Assembly (NCBI GenBank): GCA_903813345.2
Contig: CAIIXF020000002.1
Coordinates: forward strand, 32,382,109-32,446,108
Length of the DNA: 64,000 bases
Reading direction: 5' to 3'
DNA from: Owenia fusiformis
Taxonomy: Eukaryota; Annelida; Polychaeta; Sabellida; Oweniidae
Of the stretch, positions 45,738 to 59,649 are shown piece after piece. The notes under the pieces are model-generated. The model did no database searches, was not told the DNA's origin, and saw nothing but the letters and a program-made list of their open reading frames with translations. Both the position numbers and the translations under genes were made by a program. Positions within the stretch are counted from its first letter, which is position 1, and each line of letters begins with the position of its first letter.

Positions 45738-48700
45738 TCCAGTACTGTAAAAACATAAAAAATAAATGAAAAAATTGCAATACTTATTAAACCTAGTGTA
45801 ACAACTGCATATTGATGAGTTTAAAGACATATTAAAAATCTAGAAAAATCTAAGTAGTGGAAAACATGTAAAATTCACTATTTGTACCCCCTGGTATTAT
45901 TTTATGAGGGGTACTATGATAAGCATTTATATTTTCTGTTGGGTGCCCCTAATCACATTCACATTTTCAGAGATTATGCATCAATATATAGTTAGTTGTC
46001 ATGCGAAGCTTGATCTTGATTGGTCAATTGGTTATCATGGCAACACAATTTAATTGCAAAATATTGTAAATATTAAGGATAAATCTACTGTTTCCCTACA
46101 AACAGATGGTAGGTTGTCATTTTTAATTTTTCAAAATGGACAAAAGTTGAGCTTGATACATATTGAAGTGTTTACAACAAGATAACATGATAAATAGGAT
46201 GACATATTTGGCGCATGTTTGATAACTACTGTATATGCCATAGTAACACAACATAATGTATGTAAATCGTTGGTAGAGGTCATTCCAGGTATTCCTTGTT
46301 CCTTAACACATTGTTTATTACATTCATCCTTAAGAACTGTTTTAGTGTATGATTTTTTTTCCAAATACAAGTTTGGATAATTGATATGCGTTTGCTATGG
46401 TAACCACAGATTAAAATTATATGTGACAAAATGGTGATTCTTGACATCCTAGACTCTAGAAGGTGTATCAACTTAGACAATGTAGGCTGTATCAATCTTG
46501 GATTATGGATGCTGTACCCATCATAGACTCTGGAGGATGAACCCATTAAACACTAGAGGCTTAACTCTCTAAGACTCTAGAGGCTGTACCATCTTAGATC
46601 CATTTATTAGATCACAATTAATCACAGATTGATGTGACAAAATGGTGACTCTTGACATCTTAGACCCTAGAAGGTGTATCAACTTAGACTATGTAGGCTG
46701 TATCAATCTTGGATTATGGATGCTGTACCCATCATAGACTCTGGAGGATGAACCCATTAAACACTAGAGGCTAAACTCTCTAAGATTCTAGAGGCTGTAC
46801 CATCTTAGACTCTTGGAGGCTACACCCATCTTTGGCTTTGGAGAGGCCGTACCATCTTATATAGCAAGCATAGCATCTGAAAGCTGTGCCATCTTATACT
46901 CTGGAGACTGATCCCATGTTATATCTGGAGGCCGTACCATCTAAGGGTCTGGAGGCTGTACCATCCTAGACGTATGGCTCTGACTGCTATAGCAATCTTA
47001 GATTCTGAATGTTGTATCATCTCGGACTCTGCATGCTGAATACATATTACGCTCTAGAGGCTGTATCATATTAGATTCTTGAGACTGCACTAATCTTATA
47101 CTCTGGAGGCTGTACCATCTATATACTCTGGAGGCTGGACCAACTTAGGCTCTTTTGAACTATTCTATGGTCTCGTGTTTTACCATATTAGGCTATTGGA
47201 TGATATGTTCTGGTATTGAAGCGCACCATAGTGGGTGCCAAAACTCCAGAAAATCACAAAAACCTATGTTGTGGTAGCTTACTATGAAGTGACCCATTAT
47301 CATTATAGATTGGTCCATCAACTATTAATTTTTACTTGTCTGCACTCAAAAAGGTGACACGAATGGGCTAAACGGCTTGCCACAAGGTGCAACCATCAAA
47401 AAGATGAGTTTGAAAAAATTATTTTTTTCAAATGATTGTTAATGATAATATTCCTATTTCACCTATTCAATGTTTTCAAAATATTTTAATTACCATTATA
47501 TTCATTTTTGGCAAAGTAAATAAATATAGGGCTCACACTAGGATCAACTTTATTTGCAATCTTTTCATATTAAGTGATGTTTTGAAAAAATATAAGGCTA
47601 AACACAATTTTATTTGTTAAATGTTTAACAAAATAAACATAGTGTGTTTATTTCATTGTTTCGACTGAAAAATCGCAATTCATTGCTCTTCCTCTTAGAA
47701 CGGCAGGTGATATGCAAGTACATAAACAGTCTTAAAAAAAGTTGACCCTTGTGTAAGCCCTTCACTTATTTACTTTGCCAGAAACTGATATAATGGTTAT
47801 TCGGTGGTATAAAAATCATTTCAAAGGTAAAATAAGAAGAATGTCATTGAACTTGGAATAAAAAGCATTATATGGTTAGAAATACTCAATTTTTACCATA
47901 ATTGTTTTTAATAATATAACCATACCCTAATGGACTATCTCTACATTTCAATAACCAATGTGCATTCTATTTTGCATGTTTTACTGCAATTTTTTGAATT
48001 TGGAAAACACATCGGCTTACTGATCCAATTCAGAACTTCTAGAGAAAGTATCTCTCGTGAAAAACTTCGTCAACGTGACCGTTGATTACTGATTGCAGTC
48101 ATTAAACTAATGACCTCATATTTGGATATCCTCTCTTCTGATATGATTTTACAATTTTCTTCAAATTGGCATAGTACCAGATATAGTATGGCAAGTGATA
48201 TCTGACGGTCATATATTTTACCATGACTACTTTCTCAATATAAATATGACATTTCTCAAAAACACAATATGTTATCTTTCAAGAAAATTCAATTCTCAAT
48301 GATAATAAAAATATCATTCGAACAATCTAAAAAACTATGAATAGGGAACCCATCTCAACATTTTTTTGAACTTATTTACTCAACAGAGGTTCTTCTTTTT
48401 TATTTGAATTGCATGAAAATATTATTCAACAAGTGGTCTAAAACCTTTTCATCAGTAGAATTATAATGGAAGTCTAGTTTTGGAGATATCAATTTTAAAT
48501 GACCAAATTATGCTGAAAACAATGGATAGTTTGAGTTTTTCCAATGGAAAATAAACCTAATATTTTTCAAAAAGTGACAAGGTGGGGATGTTATCAATAA
48601 TATTTCAGATAACATTTTCATATGTTTATATTTTCAATTTCAATTTATTCATACATTCAAGCATTATGTTTACAAATATTATTAATAACAGGTGGCACCA

Positions 48701-51700
48701 CAGGTGATGCTTATACCTGTACATATAGTAGTTAAATCATGTAGTGTATCATTAAGTTGTCAAGGAATCAAACCAGAATGAAATCATAAAAAATAAAGTG
48801 AAAAATGAAGGTTGAAGGGTATTTCTGATGTTTTTTTCTTTTCAAGTGAAGAAATTGGATGATATCATTTTTATCACGGGACTTTACATAAGAAAAATCA
48901 TATTGTTTTCACAAAAACACGTTCAGCCCCAAAACGCCAAATACTAATCAGATATTGAGCTATGACCTTGAAATGATCTTGATCCATAAACACTGACATG
49001 GATCTCTGGTCACTTTATCATTGGTCATATCATTAAATAAGAATGTAGCCCCACAGTAGCCAACTACCTAGATATTGACCTTTGACCTTGAAATGACCTT
49101 GACATCAGGTCACCTAATCATTGGTCGCCAAAGGTCAAATTTGTTCTCAATTGCCTCAAAACGACAAATTGCTAGATATTGCCTTGGAAGTCGCTAGGGG
49201 CCACAGCAGATCCCAGGGCCTTAATACACCAAATACTTAGATACTGAGATTTGACCTTGGAATAACCTTGACCTCAGGTCACACATTCATGATTCACAAA
49301 GGGTAACCTCAGCCCAAAAAACGCCAAATACTTAGATATTGATGACCTTGAAATGATCTTGACCTATAGACCTTGACCTTGACAACAGGTCACCTGATAA
49401 TCGGTTGTCAAAAGTCAGAATTATTCTCAATTGCCTTAAAACATCAAATTGCTAGATATTGACCTTGAAATTACCTTCACCCATTCAGTTGATCTTTACC
49501 TCATGTCACATAATTATTGGTTGTGAAGGGTCATACCATCGGCAAAATGTCTTAAAATGCCAACTACTCTAGATATTGATATTTTAAACTTGAAATGACC
49601 CTGACTTTTGACTTATGTTGAATACACATTTTATGAACAAAACATACAAAGTTGAAAATTGATTTTTTTGAAATGAAATTGCTGCTTATGTTTCAAAACT
49701 AAGGTATCTGTATTGCAAAAGTAATATTTAAATTGAATAAACCAAAAGAGATATACTTAAATTATCTAATTTTCCATCAGATTTAGAAAAATTATAACTC
49801 TTAAGTAAATGTTGCAATGAATGCTCTCACATATCTTGTTGTATATCAATCTAGTGCAACTGCTACAGGTATCACTCTGACACGTATCTGTGAACAAATC
49901 AAACTTCTTTGATGTTGATGTAATGCAAATTGGTATATTTTAATATGATGTCCGTAAGATAAACCATCAATACTCATCACTGTCACACCCATTACTACAA
50001 GATGATGTCTCTTAGATCACTGTCTGCAAGCTTTAAACTAAAAAATAATCAACTTCACTATCTGCTGCATCACTATAAATATAGAGGGTTGTCCTGGAAG
50101 TAATGCACTATATGCTCGTAATACTTTTTTATTAAAAATCAAAAATCAATTATACTATTCCTATTTTACCTATTAAATGATTTTTATATCTCCGAATAAC
50201 CATTATATAAGTTTTTGGCAAAGTAAATAATTGTAGGTCTCACACAAGGATCAACTTTTTGAAGACTTTTTCGTACTGGTGTAGACTCTCCTGCTTGCAA
50301 AAGCAAGGGCGATGGATTGAGATTTTTCAGTCGAAACAAGAAAACAAACATATACTTATTTTTTCTTCACAAATAAAATACAAAATTGAGCTTACCTTCA
50401 TATTTTTTCAAAACATCACTTAAAATGAAAATACTGTGAACAAAGTTGATCCTTGTGTGAGACCATTAATTATTTACTTCATCAAAAACCAATAAAATGG
50501 TTATTGGTATATTTAAAAGACATTGACTATATAAAATAGGAATAATATCCTTGACAATTGAAAAAACTTTTTAATTGAAAATGCATTTTAAGGTCATAAA
50601 TATCCAATTTTTTACCATAATATTGTTTTTCATAAAATTACCCCACCTGGATGGACTATCATTACACATCAATATCAAATTTGCATCCTATTTTGTATAC
50701 TTACAAGTATTATTTAAAAAATTTATATTTTTCAAACTCATCTTTTTGACGGTCGCACCTTGGTGCAAGCCGTTTAGCCCTTTCGTGTCACTATTTTGAA
50801 TGCAGACAATTAAAAATGAATAGATAATAGATCAATCTAAAATGACTTTGGGTTAATTCATAGTAAGCTACCACAGCATAGGTTTGGCCTAACTAAGCCA
50901 CTTAGAAAGCAATTTGTCACACACTAATACGCTGTGTGTTGAATCATATTCCATGTTATAAAATAAGTCATTTCAGAACATATGCACTACACTATTTGCG
51001 TTTATTATGCTCTGTTAGTATGGCAACCCCTTAACCAATCATGTACAGACTCACCATATTAAAGAATAACATCAGTATCCATGAGCTCTATAAATATAAC
51101 TGTGACTGATTTTGTAAAAATAACTGTTTTAGCAAATTATCACTGAAAAGTGCCGCGCCCACTTTTGAGTAGAAAGAGAGGTAGTCACGTAATAGAAGAG
51201 AGTCCAGAGTCAAAGATATAATATAATTCATCATATTTATCATGTTATCTTATTAAACACTCCCCAAATATGTTTTTGGGGTACATTAATGTTCATTTTC
51301 AAATGATTCGAAGAGAAATGGTAACATCTGTTATTATAAGATGCTTCGGATTTACCTGAAATATTAACGATTTTGAGCAATCGAATTGTGTTGCTATGGT
51401 AACCAATTGACCAATTAATGTCAAAATTGTTGTGACAGCTCACTATACATAGGCGCATGATCCCTGAAGATTTTATAGTGATTGGAGTTATAAAACAGAA
51501 ATTATTAATGATTATAATAGTACCCCCTCATAAAATTACCCAAAGGGGTATAGATGGTGATTTTAAGGTTGTCCACCACTTAGATTTTTCTAGATTTTTG
51601 ATATGTTGTTTTACTTACCAATGGCTATTGATTGCACTAGGTTTACTCTGTATTGCAATTTTTTCATTTATTTGTGAATATTTACAACGGTTTTACTGGA
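45738..51700. mobile_element. Giant foldback transposon with nested palindromes (unit 2)
   Basis: The counterpart of 9923-17623 without the CAGG insertion, 5963 bp. Its ends (TCCAGTA inward), the GGCTGTACCATCTTAG minisatellite (about 46440-47150), the left-arm palindrome (from about 47420), the TGACCTTGA repeats (about 48960-49600) and the right-arm palindrome (about 50140-50745) are all kept. The two copies look about 98% alike, consistent with insertion before the segmental duplication. Confidence 0.78.
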
Positions 51701-51768
51701 GTAAAAGATAATACCCACATTAGGCTAACATGTGTATCAATTGTTGTTGTATTTTATAAACATACTTG

Positions 51769-51832
51769 ACTTGGCTAGCATGGCTTGGTTAGCATCTACA
51801 GCATCAATATCAATGAACCCCTGTTTCTGCAG
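51769..51832 (-). pseudogene. Displaced methyltransferase exon repeat (unit 2)
   Basis: The counterpart of 17692-17755: acceptor plus about 64 nt of exon start, without donor, at the right edge of the foldback element. Confidence 0.8.
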
Positions 51833-51836
51833 CTAA

Positions 51837-53090
51837 AAGGTACCAATGAGAAACTGAAGGTATATACTGTATGTGCCTATGTAATTGAATATTTTGGGAA
51901 ACTCGATATATCCCTCCATCATAACACTGAATCGATTGACAAGAATATTTGTAGCATTGCATACTCACATCCAAACACCTTTAGAACGGTAAAGTCAGAA
52001 AAATTAAAGGCTTTATTTCGATGGTAGAATATATTTAATACGTATACGATGAATAGAAAAAAACATGTGGTCGCCATTTGTGATAACGCCATCTGACTTC
52101 ACCGGGTGTTCCAATGACCATTGTAATACTCATCATATTTCTTTTATGGTAAACATTTACTATAAAAAAAGAAAAACGAAAAACAAGAACATGTTCAAAA
52201 GAGCATGTACATGTTCACTGATGGAGAAACAGAAAAAAACTTTGTAACTTTGAATCTTCAGTCTTCAAGATCGTGCCAGTCAAATGAAGATTCTATTGTT
52301 ATTGGGACTATTTGGCATGGTTGGAACAATAGGGACATAACGGAGAGATATTGTTACAGGAAATTGATTTTTATTAAATTTCGTCCAGGACAAAGACAAA
52401 GGATAATTAGGTACTGTCGGGATTACAATTAGTAATACCGTAGTCGATTTCTTAGGGACATCAAACCAATGGTTAGCAGCTAGGCTACCTGAATATATAT
52501 TTTGTCACGCTCCGAATTCATATAGAGCAGGGTTTTGGGCTTAGTTTGAGTATAGTAGCTTGGTCCTGACCTCGACAATGAATGTGATATTGGGTCTAAA
52601 GATGGCGCCCTGCATCACTCTTGCCCGTATCCAGCTTGTGGCAAGGGGGAGTTTTTTGGCTTAAAACTCCCGAAAAATGCTCAGTATGATGATAAAAAAA
52701 AATTCTAGCCAGGTAGCTTCTTCCCGTGGTATGACTTGAACACGCATCAAGTCATGCGATCTATGTCAAATAGTAAGCGGCCTCGTTTGGGGGTCCAGGG
52801 AGACTAGTGCCCTAAAGCTTAGTGCTCAGGCTTCCCCGAACCACCGTCAGTGATTATGTAACAGGTAGAGTATATTTCTTTGATCCTAGGATGATGATAT
52901 TGGCGTATCATTTCCTATTTTCATTTTTGTAAAGACAGGCCTGACATTCAGATCCTGTAACGGATCTTCTCTCTTACATATGAGTCACGGTAGGGGCCCC
53001 AGATGTTCCTAACTCTTGGGTAGTGGTCCATGATGTGTTCTTCATTAGCAGCCTTGTGATGATAGGGAAGGGGGGGGGGGTGTAATTCAA
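51837..53090. other. No gene recognised (unit 2 copy of 17760-19015)
   Basis: Shared non-coding sequence, expected to be intron or 5' flank of the methyltransferase gene. No exon with a GxGTG loop was seen. Confidence 0.4.
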
Positions 53091-53094
53091 GTAC

Positions 53095-54120
53095 ATATTC
53101 AGTAGATATCGGGTTGTCCCCGATTGTTTTGTGCGATTGTCTCCAGTTGGAATAACTTAGTTGAGTAAATCGGTATCAACCTTTCGTTGTGGTTTATTGG
53201 TTGTGCCTGATTGTGTTTTGATGGGTTGAGTAAATCGATTGAGTATTTGGTTAAGCCTGGTTGTGTAACGGTGGGTTAATGTCAAGAAGGTATAGGTTTT
53301 GCCAAATTGTGTTGTGTACGTTTGAGACTCGGTTCTCTTTTGATGGTTGTTAGTCTGGTGATTTAGTATCAGGTTGTGTCCCATTGTGTTATGTTAATCT
53401 TATAATGGGTTGTTTTCTCTTGTGAAAATGTTATGTTGGTTGGCTAGCTGGTTGTGGCTAGTCGGGTGAGGTATCTTGTTGTGTCTGATTGTGTTGTGTG
53501 ATTGGCGTTGTCTCCAATTGGGTTAAGTCAGTTGTGTATCTCGGTATTACAATTTTAATGTGTTTTTTTTGCCTGTGCCTGATTTTGTTTTGATTGTTTG
53601 GTCTTGGGTTTTGAAAAATTGTGTTGTGTTACTTGAACAATGGGCTATGTTTACTTTTGTTGGTTTACCATTGGGTTGTGCCAAATTGTGTGGTGATAAT
53701 TTCACAGTTCGATGTGTTTTCATGGTTGTTAGTTTAGTTGTGTTTTATTGGTTGTGCATGATTATGTTTTTATTGTTTAGTGTTGGATTGTGCACAATTG
53801 TGTTGAGTTTATTCAACAATTGGTTGTGTTTGTCTTTGTTGTCTTATTATTGGGTTGTGACATATTGTGTTAATCTGACAGTTGGTTGTGTTTTGGTGGT
53901 TGTAAGTCAGGTTGCGCTATGCTGACTTTGGTGCTGGGTTATGCTCTATTGCCTTCTGTGCATTTTGACACTCGGTTATGTTCTATTGTATTGTTGCATA
54001 ATTGGTAATCTAGGTTGTGTTTGGTTATAATAGGTTATATAAGTCGAGTTGTGGGCTGTGTCCGATCAGGTTGTGGTGTTTATTGGGTTAAGAAACAAAT
54101 GACCGGTTTAGGGTATTATG
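53095..54120. repeat. G/T-rich degenerate tandem repeat (unit 2)
   Basis: The same TTGTGTTG-based quasi-repeat as 19020-20000, preceded by a G-run near 53070. It differs by a few small insertions, including one near 53870. Confidence 0.8.
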
Positions 54121-54131
54121 TTGTTGGTTTA

Positions 54132-55695
54132 TCAGTTGATTCTGTGTAGACCCCAAGGGGGATATAGGGTATTATGATGGTGAGATATTCAACTGGTATG
54201 ATAGGCGTTAGCTTCGTGTCGTTCTCTGATGAGCTGGTCCCCTGTTGTTCAATGAATTCAAGAAAAACAATGCTAATTTATCTTTTTACATATACACGTC
54301 GCACGAAACTGGGGACAATTAGAGTAACATTATGGCGTCAAAATACCAAAACAATACAATGGCCAGTATAGGGCGCAATCAGCATTATAACGTCAAAAAC
54401 GACAAGCGTTACATTTTGTCAAGTTTAGTCAACCTAAAAATAAGATGCTTTATTCTTATTCAATCCTGGTGAAATTCACAGAGCAAGAAGATCTCGAGGA
54501 CAATATTTCTAAAATGTTTTTGATTTTTGAAAAACGGTCAGGAAATCCACTCGGGGCGTTAGTAAAAATTGATATGTATGGTATTTGTGGTAAAAAATCG
54601 ATGCGTTACATTTTTTCAAGTCTCTAAAAGCAACTCTTATTCTCTTATTATTTGAAAAATAAAGAAATCGGTTATTGTTTTGTAAATTTCGCCATGACAA
54701 TATTGTGCAGTTAAATTTTTTTTGAAATCAGACCTAAAATAGAAGGTTAAATAAAGGTGAACTTATTGCTTGTCTCCCTCGCCTTCAAAACCTTACACAA
54801 TTTTGAAAATCTTAAAAGCGTTCATATAAGACGATTTGAACTGTAGCCGCTAGGCAATTGTGACGTCATAAAAGCACATGTTTCAATGAATAAAATATGA
54901 AATTTTGGTAAAATTCTGATCAGTATTTCAAAAGTTATCCTGATTTCAACGAACCGTGTAAGCGTGAAATGTTACGCCTTACAGCGTATTTGACGATGTC
55001 GGAGTACATTTAACTTAAAAAATATGGTAGATCCCATCACACTTTTCAAGGAAAAATAATTTCAGTGAAATGCGAATAAAAAATACTTCAAAATGATATA
55101 TAATGCATATAGTTAGCTTTTTAAATAAGGCAGATATTAACGATTAAAGCTGAGATTAGCCCGTATTTCCCGAATTGTCCCCAGGTCCGTGCACGCTATA
55201 ATAATATATTTTTTGTTGATTTCTCATACAAAACATACTTTTATTGCATAAACGATATATTTGTGTCGCTTTCTATTATCAAATATGTTACTTTGCTCCC
55301 CTCCTTAGTTTATATGAGGCATTTCAACTAAAGCCCATTAATGAGGAAAGGGGGCGGCTTTAGTGAAAACGCATGGTTTCCGAATGCCTTGGCCTTGCCC
55401 AAGTCGCTATTTATTTACATATTTGATCTTGAATTATTACCAAAATATACAGCTGCAAAAACATGAAATTAAAAGTCCATGTGCAGTATGGCAAGTGATT
55501 TTAGAAATGTTTACGCATTTTGTGGCATAATGCAGTCACTGCACGTCACTTAATGACCACCATTCAGCCTATCTGTTTTCAAACCTTTGAATATTCCCAA
55601 AAGTATAATTTGACACTGAATTGGTTATTGTAAATCTAGAAATAATCTTTTCTGGCCTAAAATATATTCTTCATTTTGAAATTGATGTCATGAAA
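54132..55695. other. Unit 2-specific 1.56-kb segment
   Basis: Unit 1 jumps from the equivalent of 54131 to the equivalent of 55696. No terminal inverted repeats or TSD stand out. CTGGGGACAATT at about 54311 is inverted at about 55177. Short frames (54174-54371, 54445-54627) match nothing recognised. A deletion in unit 1 is at least as likely as an insertion here. Confidence 0.5.
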
Positions 55696-57083
55696 TTTAT
55701 AAATGACACCTTAGGGATGAAAGGGTTAATATGTATTTTTGCACTCACCAAAAATACTTTTGGAGTTGTGATTCTGAAAGCTGACACTTTCAATGGTGTT
55801 TTGAAATCTTAGTGCAGATGAAGCCTTTTATTTTACTCTGATTTTCACTACTATTAAACACGGATTGAGATGCGTTTATAATTATGTACTTCAAAAAACG
55901 AGCTGCGAAACGAAAATTATCGAAATACGTATCCGTAAACGTAACGAGATACGGATGCGGATACGTTTTAGCTAATTCGTTTTGCGAAACCTCTCTACTG
56001 GGTTTCTGGTGGTTTTACTGTAAGCGCCTTTTCTAAAATCCCAATCGTGGTTGCACATCGGGTTGCACCTGAATCAAAATAATGTTATACCCATTGTGTA
56101 ATTCCATGCCACTGAATAACAAATTAACAATGACATGATGGACTAGAACTATCACTTACCTATGTAATTAAAGATATTCTATTAACTTCCGAGCGCCATA
56201 CAATCAGAGAATGTGGTGTTTCATATTTATATACATGTACCTCTACTTTACCCCAAGTGGCTTAAATTTCTCATTTATTAAGGCAGTCAGATGATTGATT
56301 AAAGGCAGAATCTGATCTATAGGGGGTGACAAAATTACAAGCAACGTGTATAATTGACCTACCAATCTATTCCTTACAATATCAAATACAATATCGCCCA
56401 AAAGATAAGACAAAATAAGATAATTAAGAGAATTTCAAGAATTCCAGTATGTTTCTAGGGAGGAGTCTGAATAGGTCGACCTTCCACTTTTTCTGAATTG
56501 CATATATTAACTATAAAGAGAGGCAAATTTAGTTTATAAATAAATAGTTACTATACTAGAGAATGAAGATACATTGTTCTTGGTGGAACAAGGCATCTAC
56601 AAAGATAACAATACAGTTCCCTACCCCATCGAGAACAGTAAACCAGTACAGTATAAATGGCGGCACATGCTCCTGTGACAGTATAACCATTTACTTTGAT
56701 TCCACTAAAATCAACATTTTTCACTATCACTCCATTAATCTATTCCCTTCGGATCTTTGTATTTTCAGTGTTTTTTCGCTGGATTTCAAATGGTTAAAGG
56801 AAGTGGTGCATTATGAGCCAAATACTCCCAATGGTTTAAATGAAATTTATTAGATGTAAAATGAAAATTACAAAAGGGGCAATTGGTTTCCATTGATTAT
56901 CACAAAAATACCAAAAATCGAACAGACCACTGTTAACTAAATAATTTCACAATATGACAAAAATGGTATATCACAGATATGGGAATACGAAGTTAAGTAT
57001 AGACGAAGATTTATAAGAATGTCACACGTATGGACGTATAAAGCTGTGCAATAAATGATGACGTAATCAAACGCTTTGTAAGG
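55696..57083. other. No gene recognised (unit 2 copy of 20040-21724)
   Basis: Shared non-coding sequence, about 320 bp shorter than in unit 1 because of a deletion near 56405. It ends at the AATAAT that is the empty site of the 6-kb element pair of unit 1. Confidence 0.45.
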
Positions 57084-57113
57084 GAATAATGAACATGCGT
57101 ATTACTGAATTTA

Positions 57114-57922
57114 AGTCTGTCCAAATATGGCTTAATAGACCCATCCCCCGGACCCATCCTCTGATCAGATTATTCGCTAAAGACGCAAAAGCCATTGGTA
57201 TAATTGATGGATCTCTGCGGAAGTACCATCGAACTCCTAATTATTCATTCTTTCAGTTTGTCTACATCCCTGATTGGCTAGTGATCTTCATAGACCAACT
57301 GTTCTAAATGCCCCAAGTACTATACATGTAATAAACAGGATAGACTCTATATATCAGTAAGCAAGAATAGGGACATTAGCGATAAAAGGCTACTCAAATT
57401 GAGATGACATTTTTCTGAAAGGGTAGTGGTGTCCACTCGGTGTTTCCCAAAAAGGAAAGACCATATAGGCCCTGTTTTTGTTGAACCAGGAGCAAAAATA
57501 TACTCTGAATGTTAATGACATGAGGTGTTAAAAAAGGACTCCTCAAGGATATAAAAAACATGTGAAAGAAATTTCATTTTCTGATAGGAAAGTGCTTCAT
57601 CACACAGGTCCAATGCTACCCTGGAGTTTTGGAGATTCGAAATGACACCATCTCTAGCCCGGACAAATGGCATACTGACAGTCCAGATGCCAATAATGTT
57701 GATTACCATACCTGGGGACATCTAGAACAGTTGGTATTTAAAGATACCCAGCCTATCAGGGATATATAGGAACTAAAAGAAAGAATAACTAGCAGTTGAA
57801 TGGTACTTCCGCATACATCCATCAATTATGCCATCAACCAATGGCTTCCGCGTCTTAAGCGAATAATCTGATCAGAGGATGGGTCCGGGGGGTGGGTCTA
57901 TTAAGCCATATTTGGACAGACT
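57114..57922. mobile_element. DNA element with ~140-bp inverted ends
   Basis: AGTCTGTCCAAATATGGCTT at the left is inverted at the right end, and the similarity runs about 140 bp inward through GACCCATCCTCTGATCAGAT and CTTCCGC. It is 809 bp with no supported gene. No clear TSD is seen. It abuts a mariner end on the right, so one may have inserted into the other. Confidence 0.68.
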
Positions 57923-58291
57923 GAAGAAGAAATTAATTTGTTTTATAAGCATACACATGTTTATTGGTTCAAAAACTGAATGAAAACAATATTTAATATC
58001 CAATTATGAAAGACTCATGACAATGTTGCAATCTTTAACTGAACAGTAAAATTTGGTAGAAATAGGCTATTGTTCGCAACATCGATGAAAATTGAAAAGG
58101 TGTTTTTTGACCCCCATGTCACATAAATGGTTATATCTCGAGGCAGGGTTGTTTAAAATTGTTCTATCATATATCATTCTGTTGCAAATTAAATTATCTT
58201 TAAAATGATATATCATTGTTGGTGTACATGTTAAAAAATGAATATTTATCAAGAATATCGGCTAGGGGGGTGGTTTTTTTGGCCCACCCTG
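57923..58291. mobile_element. Tc1/mariner right end, partial
   Basis: The right terminus reads, in reverse complement, CAGGGTGGGCCAAAAAAACC, preceded by TA at the junction with unit 1-like sequence (58292-58293). CAGGGTG ends next to TA are typical of Tc1/mariner elements. The matching left end is not visible, so this is a partial copy. Confidence 0.5.
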
Positions 58292-58782
58292 TATAATTCA
58301 TTATTATAGGCCAGTATCTGGTCTGTTTATGTACCTGTACATTTTGTGAATGGAAACAGCAATTTGCTTATTTTCATCAAAATCAAAAATCTCCCCTGCA
58401 ACAACATTGGTCCTAGAATCATAATTTTGTGCCAGTTTGAAGATATATAAACATTTTTCAAACATTTGACCTCAACACATTAGGACCTTCACAGTTCAAT
58501 ATCATCAGAGAAAGTGTCTGATTCTTTATAACATATTTTACATAATGCAACTGAAACCTGTCCGTTTGACCACCTATTGCTAATAATCATTATGCCATCT
58601 CTTCATCAGAAGATTTCCAATTTAGCAACATTTCACACTGTTATAGGCTGAGTGTCATGAATTGCATTTCTAAACAATGGCAATTTCCTTGACAATACAT
58701 TCAATATGTCAATATTTCAGTTATGTACGTGTTAATTCCCTATGAACTCAGTTACATAGCCTGGGTCACTATGTATAACCAA

Positions 58783-59110
58783 AGCGCTCCGATATTCAGA
58801 TCGGAGCGTTTCACTGCCGTATCCAAACAAGGAAAAATTAGGTCATCAAATTATACTTTGGTCAAATGTCAAAGATATAAAATACCAAACATTATCATAA
58901 TTGTAATTAAATGTCCCCGGAAATCAAGTTTAAAAATGATGACATTCTCATATTCAAGAAACGCTGCGGTCGGGTGTACACGTTGAGACAGAAACGCTGC
59001 GGCAGTCTAGATATGTGTTGGAAATATATACACTTGATTTCTCTTTTCATTTGCAGTAAAGTGGTAAGAACGTTTTTACAAATGTGTTCATAATCGATGG
59101 AGCGTTTCGA
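58783..59110. promoter_or_regulatory. Cluster of AACGCTSCG motifs upstream of the SMB gene (unit 2)
   Basis: The unit 1 arrangement is kept: an inverted pair CGCTCCGAT/ATCGGAGCG at 58785-58808, AACGCTGCGG at 58960 and 58993, and GGAGCGTTTC near 59099. Two further copies, AAACGCTCC and GCAGCGTTT, lie in the unit 2-specific promoter segment near 59405-59435. Confidence 0.4.
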
Positions 59111-59344
59111 AGAAAACAGGCGATTTCTTGAGAACAATTGATGGGTTTGGACTAGAATTTCACCAAATAAGATAATACGAGTTTATGATCGACTAGTTTA
59201 ATAAAAAGCTTGACCTTTTCACATAAATACTAATCTAGGAGAATTCGTCTAGTTCAGATTCGTTAGATCTGCATTTCAGGGCTTTGATCAAGCTAAAACT
59301 AGTTTACCAAAAGAAGATGACAAATAAGATCTTTGCTCAGGATA

Positions 59345-59487
59345 TTGTTCATCGAATGTTGAATAATATGTCACCATTACGTATGACATGTAAGGCAAAT
59401 AAGTAAACGCTCCAGGGTGAATGTTGCAGCGTTTGGGTTCTACACCGTGAATGTTATTGACTAATTGTGCAGTTATAAAAGTATTTT
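59345..59487 (+). promoter_or_regulatory. Promoter-proximal segment with TATA box (unit 2)
   Basis: It is unrelated to unit 1's 30193-30322 although both flanks match closely. It contains TATAAAAG at 59474-59481, a good TATA box that unit 1 lacks at the same place, and two more AACGCT motifs. If the TATA box is used, transcription would start near 59505. The 5' leader would then hold an out-of-frame ATG at 59523 with a 14-codon frame ending before the SMB start. Confidence 0.5.
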
Positions 59488-59649
59488 AAACTAGACGAAG
59501 CTCTCTTTAAAGGAGGTGGACCATGTTTGGAGAGAGGGGTCAACATCAAGCGAAATACCATTATTGATATGCTCCCTCACAGTACAATAAATAGTTCTTC
59601 GAGTCTCAATATTAATCATATTGGAGAGCGACAAAGTAATGACAACACG

